Source: Archangium_A sp035910535 (GTDB lineage: Bacteria; Myxococcota; Myxococcia; Myxococcales; Myxococcaceae). Taken from it: DNA of 64,000 nucleotides. Both the position numbers and the translations under genes were made by a program. Positions 1 to 14,957 of the stretch are shown here, in pieces. Numbering within the stretch: the stretch's first letter is position 1; each line of letters opens with the position of its first letter. The notes under the pieces are model-generated. The model saw only the letters and a program-made list of their open reading frames with translations. It ran no database searches and was not told the DNA's origin. The stretch is taken from assembly GCA_035910535.1 (NCBI GenBank), contig JAMHXF010000042.1, forward strand, positions 177,446-241,445, given 5' to 3'.

Positions 1-107
1 AGAAGAACTGAAACGGTACGTGCAGGTGGCGCCATGACGCCTCGTCGTGGAGCCCTTCTGGAAAGCTGAACTGGCAGCAAGTCGACGCCCAGCCGGAAGC
101 CCCGGCT

Positions 108-318
108 CGCGAGAAGATCTCGCATGGCGTTGGTGCGCTCGCGTCGATCAACGGCTTGAGCAATGCCGACGACGATTGCCGGCGAAGGCCTCCTCGGGGA
201 CGAAGAGGTTCTTTGCCGTCTTGCATGTAGAGCACAGGGAACCGCCGTCGCGTGTTCTCGACGTACCGGCTGGGTGGTACACGCGAAGGCTCCGCACCAC
301 GCCTTCGACCTCGACGCC
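108..318 (-). pseudogene. decayed esterase (esterase D / enterochelin-esterase-like) remnant
   Basis: Read on the minus strand, three frames give consecutive pieces of one alpha/beta-hydrolase esterase. The first piece ends in SLRVYHPAG. A second frame gives YVENTRRRFPVLYMQDGK (211-265). The next gives KNLFVPEEAFAGN (about 176-215), and another gives IVVGIAQAVDRRERTNA (about 125-180). In intact family members these blocks follow in this order, but with more residues between AFAGN and IVVGI. The switches fit one lost base near 265 and one extra base near 215, plus an internal deletion. No single open frame covers the region, and the catalytic serine part is absent. The rest of the 393-bp stretch before the thioesterase shows nothing else I can support. 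Family assignment is by motif memory. Confidence 0.6.
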
Positions 319-393
319 TGCGCGCCGACGGCTTCGGTACCTCGGTAGTTGACTCAGGTGCGCATGCGCCGAGTCGGCGCAAGGTACCGGAAC

Positions 394-861
394 TCACCAG
401 CGGTGATACGCCGGGTGACCCTCGGTAACGGCGACGAAGGTACCGCGACAGGTACCGCGAACCTTGCCCTGCGCCTCGAGCACGCCTTCGACGACGCATC
501 GGGTGTCGGTCGACTCGACGACTCGCGCGGTGAGCGAGAGCGGCGAATCCGTCGGACATGGGCGCTTGAGGACGATGGCGTAGTCGGCAGTCACCGTGCA
601 CGGAGGCGACGCTGCGCCGCTCTTCACCATCAAGTGATGCGCCGCAGCCCAATTGCAGTGGCAGTCGAGCAGCGCCCCGATGATGCCGCCGTTCAACACC
701 CCCGGGAACGCCTCGTGATGCGGTTGCGGTGTCCACGTGGCGACGACAGCATCGCCCTGCACGAACGAGCGCACGCGCAGGCCCTTCTCGTTGCTTGGGC
801 CACAGCCGAAGCACGCGTTGTGCGGGGCGTACGTTTCCTGGAGGCTCTTGCCGTCGCTCAT
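394..861 (-). CDS. PaaI-family (hotdog) thioesterase
   Basis: A 155-residue protein that probably hydrolyses acyl-CoA or a related thioester in the cytoplasm. The hotdog core is visible around residues 50-75: the segment HHEAFPGVLNGG followed by IIGALLDCHCNWAAA matches the conserved helix of PaaI-like enzymes, where the Asn-Gly-Gly and the following Asp lie at the active site. The N-terminus (NACFGCGPSN, about residues 15-24) is a Cys-containing lead typical of a bacterial subgroup. Length is normal for a single hotdog domain. The gene is last in a minus-strand run behind the lytic transglycosylase, 21 bp away. Substrate cannot be inferred from sequence. Confidence 0.8.
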   Translation of the reverse strand: MSDGKSLQETYAPHNACFGCGPSNEKGLRVRSFVQGDAVVATWTPQPHHEAFPGVLNGGIIGALLDCHCNWAAAHHLMVKSGAASPPCTVTADYAIVLKRPCPTDSPLSLTARVVESTDTRCVVEGVLEAQGKVRGTCRGTFVAVTEGHPAYHRW

Positions 862-882
862 GGAGCGGTTCTAGCGGGCTTT

Positions 883-1527
883 TCAGTTGCGCGACGCAAG
901 CGCCCAGTCACCCGACTCACCGAGCGAGCGCTTCAACACTGCGTACTCGCGGCGCACGGCGCGCACATAGTTGACCCATTGGTCGGTGTTCTTCTCTTTC
1001 AGGCCCGCCTTCAAACGGTTGGGGCCTGCGTTGTAGGCCATGAGGGTCAGGTCGAGCCGCCCACGGAACAACTCCTTGAGGTACTTGAGGTACCGCACCC
1101 CCAGGCGAACGTTGATCGCCGGGTCTGACTCGAGCTCCGCGCGCGACAACTTCACGCCCTCGCGCTGTGCGACCCACATCAACGTCGCCGACCGAATCTG
1201 CATCAGGCCACGCGCGCCAACGACCGACGTCGCCTGCTGCTGGAACTCAGACTCCACGTCGATGACGGCCATGATCAAAATCGGGTCGAGACCGGCTGCA
1301 TCGGACTCTTCAGCGATGGCCTGCGCGACGTGCTCGCGGAGCTCCATACCCCAGCCCGGCGCACGCTCGTTCAGCACCGACATAATCCTGTCGAACTCCG
1401 GCGGCCGTACCTGGCGCGCACCTTCGACCTCGAGGCGCGTCGGGGCCGGAGCCTCCAGCAGAGGCCTGAGGCACCAACCGATGGTGGCGAGGCTGAGCGC
1501 CGCCACCACTGGCAGGGTCCACTTCAC
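883..1527 (-). CDS. lytic transglycosylase, SLT domain
   Basis: A 214-residue murein lytic transglycosylase that would cleave the glycan strands of peptidoglycan in the periplasm. Residues 5-20 form a hydrophobic segment that serves as signal peptide or anchor. The SLT domain follows at about 70-200, with the catalytic Glu in DVESEF (E92), then GARGLMQI at 105-111 and the AYNAGP motif at 164-169. The start is GTG at 1527. It overlaps the TGA of the upstream phasin-like gene (GTGA), so the two are probably translationally coupled. No LysM or other wall-binding domain is present, so this is the minimal single-domain form. Confidence 0.85.
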   Translation of the reverse strand: MKWTLPVVAALSLATIGWCLRPLLEAPAPTRLEVEGARQVRPPEFDRIMSVLNERAPGWGMELREHVAQAIAEESDAAGLDPILIMAVIDVESEFQQQATSVVGARGLMQIRSATLMWVAQREGVKLSRAELESDPAINVRLGVRYLKYLKELFRGRLDLTLMAYNAGPNRLKAGLKEKNTDQWVNYVRAVRREYAVLKRSLGESGDWALASRN

Positions 1528-1802
1528 TTCGAGAGAGCCTCCGCACGACGCGCAAGGCTGTCGAGGCGTGCGTTGAGCTGCGTGATCTCGGCGCGCGTCG
1601 GCACCTTCATACGAGCCACCGACGTCTTCACGACCTCCTCCATCCGACGCTCCAGGTCTTTGCGCTGGCCAGCCAGGCGCTCGCCAAGCTTCCGCGCCTC
1701 GTCCTGACCGACGCCCTGCAACCGGGACAGAAGCTTCTGCGCTTCCTCCTCAGCCCCAGTCACCGTGGTCAGCGCCTGACTCCAGATCTGCTGAAAGTCC
1801 AT
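1524..1802 (-). CDS. small phasin-like coiled-coil protein
   Basis: A 92-residue, mostly helical, charged protein starting MDFQQIWSQALT. Its C-terminus (EITQLNARLDSLARRAEAL) closely resembles the end of the next upstream protein (EIGQLNRALARLSKKVDAL). Both fit the poly(hydroxyalkanoate) granule-associated phasin family, which coats storage granules or acts as a general helper coiled coil. I chose ATG at 1802, preceded by AGGTGGGTT, over an upstream extension that reads as Arg-rich non-coding sequence. It overlaps the lytic transglycosylase start. There is no PHA synthase in the window, so a granule role is only family-based inference. Confidence 0.7.
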   Translation of the reverse strand: MDFQQIWSQALTTVTGAEEEAQKLLSRLQGVGQDEARKLGERLAGQRKDLERRMEEVVKTSVARMKVPTRAEITQLNARLDSLARRAEALSK

Positions 1803-1851
1803 AACCCACCTCCAACCACATGTTGCACACCACCTACAACCCCCTTTGCAA

Positions 1852-2229
1852 CTACGCCGAAGGGGCTGCGGCCTTCTTCGATGCGAGCGCGTCGACCTTC
1901 TTCGACAATCTCGCAAGTGCTCGATTCAACTGACCAATTTCGTTGCGCGAGGCCACGCCCAACACGCCCAACACCTGCGACTGAAGCCCGTCGAGGCGCT
2001 TCTTTACCTCGTTACCAGCGGCAGCAGCCTGCTTCTCGAGTTGCTTCACAGGCTTGCCAGTGCGCACGCCGCGGACCAGCGCCTCGAGATCCTTCTGCTG
2101 GGCGCGACCGCGCTTCACGAGCTCCTTCTCGACTGCGGCGACGCGCTTCTTCGCGTCTTCCAACTGCCCCAACACGAGCGACTGCACATCGGCCACCGAC
2201 GACTGCACGACGTTCTGCTTGCGAGCCAT
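1852..2229 (-). CDS. phasin family protein
   Basis: A 125-residue protein beginning MARKQNVVQSSVADVQSLVL, with Lys/Ala-rich helical sequence and a terminal Ala/Lys tail (ASKKAAAPSA). It matches the phasin / poly(hydroxyalkanoate) granule-associated type: amphipathic helices, no signal peptide, and heptads such as LNRALARLSKKVDAL near residue 105. The start is ATG at 2229, with AGGGAGAAG 3 bases upstream; the ORF extension to 2316 runs through the rpoC terminator and is not coding. The gene lies just after the rpoC terminator in the same direction, so it probably has its own promoter. It is a paralogue of the next downstream small gene. Confidence 0.75.
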   Translation of the reverse strand: MARKQNVVQSSVADVQSLVLGQLEDAKKRVAAVEKELVKRGRAQQKDLEALVRGVRTGKPVKQLEKQAAAAGNEVKKRLDGLQSQVLGVLGVASRNEIGQLNRALARLSKKVDALASKKAAAPSA

Positions 2230-2313
2230 GGTCTTCTCCCTGAGATGTGAGGACGACGTTTGACGCACTGCATATAACGCAGCGCGCAACAGGCGCAAGG
2301 GAACCCAGAAACA

Positions 2314-2346
2314 CAAAAAGCGGCCTCCCGTGAAGGAGACCGCTTT
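2314..2346 (-). terminator. rho-independent terminator after rpoC
   Basis: On the minus strand the arms AAAGCGGTCTCC and GGAGGCCGCTTT flank a short loop, with one mismatch, and are followed by a further T and GTGTTTC. It begins about 25 bp beyond the rpoC stop and closes the long rpl-rpo transcript. The plus-strand side ends in a weaker T-run, so it may work partly in both directions. Confidence 0.85.
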
Positions 2347-2370
2347 CGTGTTCTTCAGACCGCCGACGTC

Positions 2371-6588
<4,218 letters not shown>

Positions 6589-6643
6589 AGATTCACCCTG
6601 GTGCGAAAGGTTCGAATTTCAATTTGGCGCACTGACTCACTGG

Positions 6644-10852
<4,209 letters not shown>

Positions 10853-10890
10853 TCGCATCTCCAGAAAACAGAACCAAAAATACGGGCAAA

Positions 10891-10918
10891 GCCGGTGACC
10901 CTTGTGTGAGTCACCGGC
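10891..10918 (-). promoter_or_regulatory. hairpin in the rplL-rpoB intergenic region
   Basis: A perfect 9-bp inverted repeat, GCCGGTGAC / GTCACCGGC, with a 10-base loop sits midway between the rplL stop and the rpoB start. There is no proper U-tract, only TTTGCCCG. By analogy with the attenuator and RNase III site known between rplL and rpoB in enterobacteria, it could lower or process rpoBC transcripts relative to the ribosomal protein genes. The function is inferred. Confidence 0.6.
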
Positions 10919-10949
10919 TCGCCCAACGAACCGAACTAAACCGAAATGA

Positions 10950-11321
10950 TTACTTGAGCTCGACCGTCGCGCCTGCGGCGGCCAGCTTCTCCTTCATCTT
11001 GGCGGCGTCGTCCTTGCTGACGCCTTCCTTCACGTTCTTCGGCGCGCCTTCGACGAGGTCCTTGGCCTCCTTGAGGCCCAGGCCGGTCAGCTCGCGCACG
11101 ACCTTGATGACGTCGATCTTCTTGTCGCCAGCCTTCGCGAGAACAACCGTGAACTCCGTCTGCGCTTCGACGGCCGCCGCGGGACCCGCCGCCGGACCGG
11201 CAACGGCAACAGCCGCCGCCGCAGAAACGCCCCACTTGGTCTCGAGCTGCTTCACCAGGTCGGCCGCTTCCAGAACCGTGAGGCTGGAGAGCGAGTCGAC
11301 GATCGCATTGATGTCTGCCAT
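10950..11321 (-). CDS. rplL: 50S ribosomal protein L7/L12
   Basis: The 123-residue stalk protein that recruits translation factors to the ribosome. The N-terminal dimerisation helices (residues 1-32, SLSSLTVLEAADLVKQLE) are followed by an Ala/Gly-rich hinge (about 35-52) and the C-terminal domain, with KIDVIKVVRELTGLGLKEAK and the end KLAAAGATVELK. The length is standard. The start is ATG at 11321 with AAGGA upstream. It lies 51 bp after rplJ, as expected for the L10-L12 stalk operon. Confidence 0.97.
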   Translation of the reverse strand: MADINAIVDSLSSLTVLEAADLVKQLETKWGVSAAAAVAVAGPAAGPAAAVEAQTEFTVVLAKAGDKKIDVIKVVRELTGLGLKEAKDLVEGAPKNVKEGVSKDDAAKMKEKLAAAGATVELK

Positions 11322-11372
11322 GACTTTGTATCCTTCGAAAATTGAACTGCGGTTGAGAGTTATGAAACGGGT

Positions 11373-11888
11373 TTACGCGGCCTTGTCGGCCTTCGCCTTG
11401 ATCACACGCGCCAGGCTTCCGCCGGGCTCGTTGATGGTGCGGACAAGCTTCGTCGCCGGCTGGTTGATCATGCTGAGGATCGTCGCGCGCAGCTCGTTCA
11501 GACCCGGCAACTTCGCCAGTGCCTGCACGCCCGCCTTGTCGATCTTCTGGCCTTGAACAACGCCCGACTTGATCTTGACGGCCTCGAGGTCCTTCACGAA
11601 CTCCGCCAAAATCTTCGCCGGAGCCACGACGTCGTCGTAGGAGATGGCAACAGCCACCGGACCCACGAAGTCGTCGGAGACCTTCTCGACCGAGGTGCCC
11701 TTCGCGGCGCGACGCGCCAGCGTATTCTTCAGCACCTTCCACTCGACGTTGCCGTCACGCAGCTTCTTACGAAGCCGATTGACGGTGTCCACGTCGAGCT
11801 TGTTGAACTCGGCAACGATGACACCCTTCGCACGGGTGAACTTGTCGCTGAGCTCCTTGATCAGTTCTTCCTTCTCGCTCTTGAGCAT
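11373..11888 (-). CDS. rplJ: 50S ribosomal protein L10
   Basis: The 171-residue L10, which anchors L7/L12 dimers to 23S rRNA and normally represses its own operon by binding the mRNA leader. The family core is seen in FTRAKGVIVAEFNKLDVDTV, VEWKVLKNTLARRAAKGT and FVGPVAVAISYDD, followed by the helical C-terminus that binds L12. I chose ATG at 11888 (MLKSEKEELI) because AAGGAGGTG stands directly upstream at good spacing. An upstream ATG (MSKTEGG) would place that Shine-Dalgarno inside the gene. The 377-bp region ahead holds the L10 leader. Confidence 0.96.
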   Translation of the reverse strand: MLKSEKEELIKELSDKFTRAKGVIVAEFNKLDVDTVNRLRKKLRDGNVEWKVLKNTLARRAAKGTSVEKVSDDFVGPVAVAISYDDVVAPAKILAEFVKDLEAVKIKSGVVQGQKIDKAGVQALAKLPGLNELRATILSMINQPATKLVRTINEPGGSLARVIKAKADKAA

Positions 11889-12019
11889 CTGTACACCTCC
11901 TTCCGTTTTTGACATCCCGGCAAAGCGTGATGCAGGAGCGAGAATTCGTGAGGCGAAACCCGAGCTCACGCCCGTGTCATTTCTCACCGCTCCCCGTCTC
12001 GGCAGGGCGGCCCAGAGAG

Positions 12020-12135
12020 GCCACCGTTTAAGCCCCCCGCCCTTCGTGCGCCCCACACCCTCTTTCGAGGTGCCAAGGTGGTGCGCCGTCTACGCGGGAG
12101 ACCCCTGCTGTCTTCGTCCAGGGTCTATTCTGTTG
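12020..12135 (-). ncRNA. L10 leader (ribosomal protein autoregulatory mRNA structure)
   Basis: On the minus strand, upstream of rplJ, the segment around 12083-12120 reads GGACGAAGACAGCAGGGG, then TCTCCCGCGTAGACGGCG. This resembles the conserved AGACAGCAGG core of L10 leaders, where a kink-turn-containing stem is bound by the L10(L12)4 complex. Downstream are more paired stretches and then a pyrimidine-poor run to the rplJ start. The limits given are approximate. The whole 11889-12265 gap contains this element, the hairpin at 12177-12203, and a small inverted repeat GACGCC/GGCGTC at 12142-12161. I see no gene there. Confidence 0.65.
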
Positions 12136-12176
12136 ATGTTTGACGCCGGAGAATTGGCGTCGTGATTGCAAAGCTC

Positions 12177-12203
12177 GGCGCGCTTACACGATGTAAGCGT
12201 GCC
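12177..12203 (-). promoter_or_regulatory. strong hairpin between rplA and rplJ
   Basis: An 11-bp stem, GGCGCGCTTAC paired with GTAAGCGTGCC (one G-U pair), and a 5-base loop. It lies about 63 bp after rplA and before the L10 leader. The following bases on the minus strand are GAGCTTTGC, too few T for a classic terminator. It may be a partial terminator, an RNA processing site, or the base of the L10 leader domain. Confidence 0.55.
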
Positions 12204-12265
12204 GTGTCAACACCCACAAAACCCAAGCTCGGCGGTCAGTTAGCCGAGCGGGCTGGATCAACGGC

Positions 12266-12973
12266 TCACTTGAAGCGAGCCGTGATCTCCTGAGTGTCGA
12301 TCTTGATGCCGGGACCCATCGTCGAGCTGACGGTGATGCCCTTGAGGTAGACGCCCTTCGCGGTCGCCGGCTTCATCTTCATGACGAGCTCGATGAGCAC
12401 GTTGAAGTTCTCGGCCAGCTTCTCGGCCGGGAACGAGGCCTTGCCGACGGGCGCGTGCACGATGCCCGCCTTTTCAGCGCGGAACTCGATCTTGCCGCCC
12501 TTGGCTTCCTTGATGGCGCGGGCGAGGTCCATGGTGACGGTGCCGACCTTGGGGTTCGGCATCAGGCCGCGGGGGCCGAGCACCTTGCCGAGGCGGCCGA
12601 CGACACCCATCATGTCGGGGGTCGCGATGACGGTGTCGAAGTCCATGAAGCCTTCTTCGATCTTCTTGGCCAGGTCGCCTTCACCGACGAAGTCGGCGCC
12701 AGCGTTCGTGGCCTCGGTGATCTTCTCACCCTTGGCGAAGACCGCGACGCGGGCGGTCTTGCCGGTGCCGTTGGGCAGCACCACGGCGCCACGGACCATC
12801 TGGTCAGCGTGCTTGGGGTCGACGCCCAGGTTGATGGCCACGTCGACCGTCTGGTCGAACTTGCCCTTCACGAGGTCGGCGGTCTGCTTCAGAACCGAGA
12901 AACCCTCGGCGATGGTGTAGCGCTTGTTGCGGTCGACCGTGGCCGACGCCGCTTTGAATTTTTTTCCAGACAT
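12266..12973 (-). CDS. rplA: 50S ribosomal protein L1
   Basis: The 235-residue L1 protein of the ribosomal L1 stalk, which helps release E-site tRNA. Characteristic stretches are FDQTVDVAINLGVDPKHADQ, VRGAVVLPNGTGK and LGPRGLMPNPKVGTV, with the end MGPGIKIDTQE. Length and ATG start (MSGKKFKAASATV) are normal. It lies 45 bp after rplK, the usual rplK-rplA pair. In many bacteria L1 also represses this pair by binding the mRNA; no obvious mimic site was worked out here. Confidence 0.97.
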   Translation of the reverse strand: MSGKKFKAASATVDRNKRYTIAEGFSVLKQTADLVKGKFDQTVDVAINLGVDPKHADQMVRGAVVLPNGTGKTARVAVFAKGEKITEATNAGADFVGEGDLAKKIEEGFMDFDTVIATPDMMGVVGRLGKVLGPRGLMPNPKVGTVTMDLARAIKEAKGGKIEFRAEKAGIVHAPVGKASFPAEKLAENFNVLIELVMKMKPATAKGVYLKGITVSSTMGPGIKIDTQEITARFK

Positions 12974-13018
12974 GGGTGCTGTCGCTTTCTAAAAGAAGTG
13001 GTTGGTGGAGGAACGGGT

Positions 13019-13462
13019 TCAGACGACCTGGATGCCCATCGAACGAGCGGTGCCCGCGATGGTGCGCGCGCACGCCTCGAGGCTGCCTGCGGTGGTGTCC
13101 TGGATCTTCTGCTTCGCGATTTCCTCGACCTGCTTCTGGGTCACCTTGCCGACGATTTCCTTGCCGGACTTCTTGGCGCCAGAGCCCTTCTTCTTTTCAG
13201 TGTGCAGACCCGCCGCCTTCTTCAGCAACACCGACGCGGGAGGCGTCTTGAGCTCGAAGGTGAACGAGCGATCCTGATACACCGTGATGATCACGGGAAT
13301 GATCAGGGCTTCCTTCATCGCCGCCTGAGTCTTGGCGTTGAACTGCTTGCAGAACTCCATGATGTTCACGCCCTGCTGACCGAGCGCGGGACCAATCGGA
13401 GGAGCCGGGTTCGCCTTACCGGCAGGAATCTGCAACTTGACCTGACCTGTGACCTTCTTCAT
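13019..13462 (-). CDS. rplK: 50S ribosomal protein L11
   Basis: The 147-residue L11 at the GTPase-associated centre of the ribosome. The N-terminus VKLQIPAGKANPAPPIGPAL (about residues 8-27) is the invariant family signature, and the C-terminal RNA-binding domain ends ACARTIAGTARSMGIQVV. ATG at 13462 is preceded by AGGAGAAGTAGAA. In other bacteria L11 is needed for RelA activation, so it ties this operon to the stringent response. Position after nusG is canonical. Confidence 0.97.
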   Translation of the reverse strand: MKKVTGQVKLQIPAGKANPAPPIGPALGQQGVNIMEFCKQFNAKTQAAMKEALIIPVIITVYQDRSFTFELKTPPASVLLKKAAGLHTEKKKGSGAKKSGKEIVGKVTQKQVEEIAKQKIQDTTAGSLEACARTIAGTARSMGIQVV

Positions 13463-13527
13463 TTCTACTTCTCCTGTGGTTCAAGCGGCCTCTCGGCCTC
13501 CCACGTTGTTTGAACTGCAGTACTGCT

Positions 13528-14085
13528 TCAGGCGGTGGTCTTCTCCACCTGCATGAAATCGAGCTCCACCGGCGTCGAGCGGCCGAAGATGCTGACGAGC
13601 ACCTTCACGCGGCCCTTCTCGGGGTTCACTTCTTCGATGGTGCCGTTGAAGTTCGCGAACGGGCCGTCGATCACCCGCACGGTATCGCCGTCGTCGTACT
13701 GAACCTTGGGCTTGGGGCGCATGGTGCCTTCAGACAGCTGCGTCGTGAGGCGCTGCACCTCGTGCTCGCGGAGCGGCGGTGGATCTTCTTGACCGATCTG
13801 GCCAAGGAAGCCCGTCACCTTCGGCGTGTTCTTCACCAGCGATTTGGTGCGGGTATTCATCGCCATGTTGACGAGGATGTAGCCCGGCATCGTCTTGCGC
13901 TTGGTGGTGCGCTTCTGGCCGTCACGCATCTCGACCACCTGCTCGGTGGGCACGAGGATCTCGCCGAAGAACTCCTGCAGGCCTTCGACCTTGATCTTGT
14001 CTTCGAGGCTCTTCTTCGCCTTGCCTTCGAAGTTCGAGTACGTGTGAACGACGAACCACTTCTTGTCTGCGTTCTCGGTGGTCAT
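13528..14085 (-). CDS. nusG: transcription termination/antitermination factor NusG
   Basis: A 185-residue NusG. The NGN domain starts KKWFVVHTYSNFEGKAKKSL and includes PGYILVNM, and the C-terminal KOW domain has VIDGPFANFNGTIEEVN. NusG binds the RNA polymerase clamp and links it to Rho or ribosomal S10. I use the ATG at 14085, whose A overlaps the TGA of secE (TGATG); the longer ORF reads into secE out of frame. The coupling with secE is the standard secE-nusG arrangement. Confidence 0.96.
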   Translation of the reverse strand: MTTENADKKWFVVHTYSNFEGKAKKSLEDKIKVEGLQEFFGEILVPTEQVVEMRDGQKRTTKRKTMPGYILVNMAMNTRTKSLVKNTPKVTGFLGQIGQEDPPPLREHEVQRLTTQLSEGTMRPKPKVQYDDGDTVRVIDGPFANFNGTIEEVNPEKGRVKVLVSIFGRSTPVELDFMQVEKTTA

Positions 14086-14525
14086 CAGAAGGCTCCCCAG
14101 ACCTTCGGCAGCCACTCGACCATCAGCTTGTAGCTGAGCGTGTCCATGCCGAAGAGGATGACAGCCGCAATCAATGACGCGACCACCACCGCCAACGTCG
14201 AGACGCGAACGTCGTCGAACGACGGCCACGTGACGCGCATCAGCTCGGTCGCGACTTCAAGGCTCAACGTTTTGATGCGCGGGTTGGTCCAGGCGAAAGT
14301 GGCGAGGCCCGCAGTCAGCACGAAGCCGATCACGTTCCCCGTCTTGATGCCCGTACCGCTCAACAGTTCACCGTTGTTGATGCTGAGCTGGCCGAACAGC
14401 AACTCGACCATCTTCCCGAGGAAGAGCGTGAGCACCAGCCCGAACACCAGATAGCTGACAACGACGAGCCGTCGCGGGTCCATTTCCGCACGATTGGCTT
14501 GCTGGCTCGCTTCACTGGCCGACAT
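14085..14525 (-). CDS. secE: preprotein translocase subunit SecE
   Basis: A 146-residue SecE, the small essential subunit of the SecYEG channel in the inner membrane. Three membrane segments are visible (about residues 20-45, 62-80 and 112-130), as in the E. coli three-helix form rather than the short one-helix type. The conserved SecE signature ELMRVTWPSFDDVRVST precedes the last helix. ATG at 14525 has GGAG at a spacing of six. It follows tRNA-Trp and is coupled to nusG. Confidence 0.93.
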   Translation of the reverse strand: MSASEASQQANRAEMDPRRLVVVSYLVFGLVLTLFLGKMVELLFGQLSINNGELLSGTGIKTGNVIGFVLTAGLATFAWTNPRIKTLSLEVATELMRVTWPSFDDVRVSTLAVVVASLIAAVILFGMDTLSYKLMVEWLPKVWGAF

Positions 14526-14606
14526 TGAAGACTCCGTGAAACAGACAAACCCGAACGCCGGCCGGACCACTTTCCGACCGGCGTCCGAGCGATTTCCTTA
14601 CAAAAC

Positions 14607-14682
14607 TGGCACGCCAGGCAGGATTCGAACCTGCAACACGCGGTTTTGGAGACCGCTGCTCTACCGTTGGAGCTACTGGCGT
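14607..14682 (-). tRNA. tRNA-Trp (anticodon CCA)
   Basis: A cloverleaf on the minus strand. Acceptor ACGCCAG pairs with CTGGCGT, the D-arm is GCTC/GAGC, and the anticodon stem GCGGT/ACCGC holds the loop CTCCAAA. The T-arm GCAGG/CCTGC encloses TTCGAAT. The 3' GCCA is encoded. It lies between rpmG and secE, a position seen in many bacteria. Confidence 0.97.
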
Positions 14683-14695
14683 CCGAGAGCGGGAC

Positions 14696-14863
14696 TCAGC
14701 CGACCTTGCCTTCTTTGTGGTCGGTGTGCTTGCGGCACTTACGACAGAACTTCGACATCTCGAGCTTGTCCTGCTGCTTGCGACGATTCTTGGTCGTCAC
14801 ATAGTTGCGGTCTTTACAGACGGTGCACTCGAGAGAAATGAGGCTGCGGTTGCCCTTGGGCAT
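14696..14863 (-). CDS. rpmG: 50S ribosomal protein L33
   Basis: A 55-residue L33 beginning MPKGNRSLISLECTVCKDRN. It has two CxxC pairs, CTVC and CRKC, which bind zinc, so this is the C+ paralogue type. The conserved core YVTTKNRR sits between the pairs. It is short and lies between tuf and tRNA-Trp, as in the common tuf-rpmG-trnW-secE-nusG order. ATG at 14863 is preceded by AGGAGTTCGCC. Confidence 0.95.
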   Translation of the reverse strand: MPKGNRSLISLECTVCKDRNYVTTKNRRKQQDKLEMSKFCRKCRKHTDHKEGKVG

Positions 14864-14890
14864 GGCGAACTCCTACAAGAAATGACGACA

Positions 14891-14923
14891 GAGGGGACGG
14901 CTCCCTGACAGAGCAGTCCCCTC
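14891..14923 (-). terminator. possible terminator or processing hairpin after tuf
   Basis: A perfect 8-bp inverted repeat, GAGGGGAC / GTCCCCTC, with a 17-base loop lies between tuf and rpmG. On the minus strand it is followed by TGTCGTCATTTCTTG, not a clean U-tract. It could reduce read-through from the very highly expressed tuf gene into rpmG. Its role is inferred only. Confidence 0.45.
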
Positions 14924-14957
14924 GTGTCAAGAGCGACTGGGGAAAACCCCAATCAAC

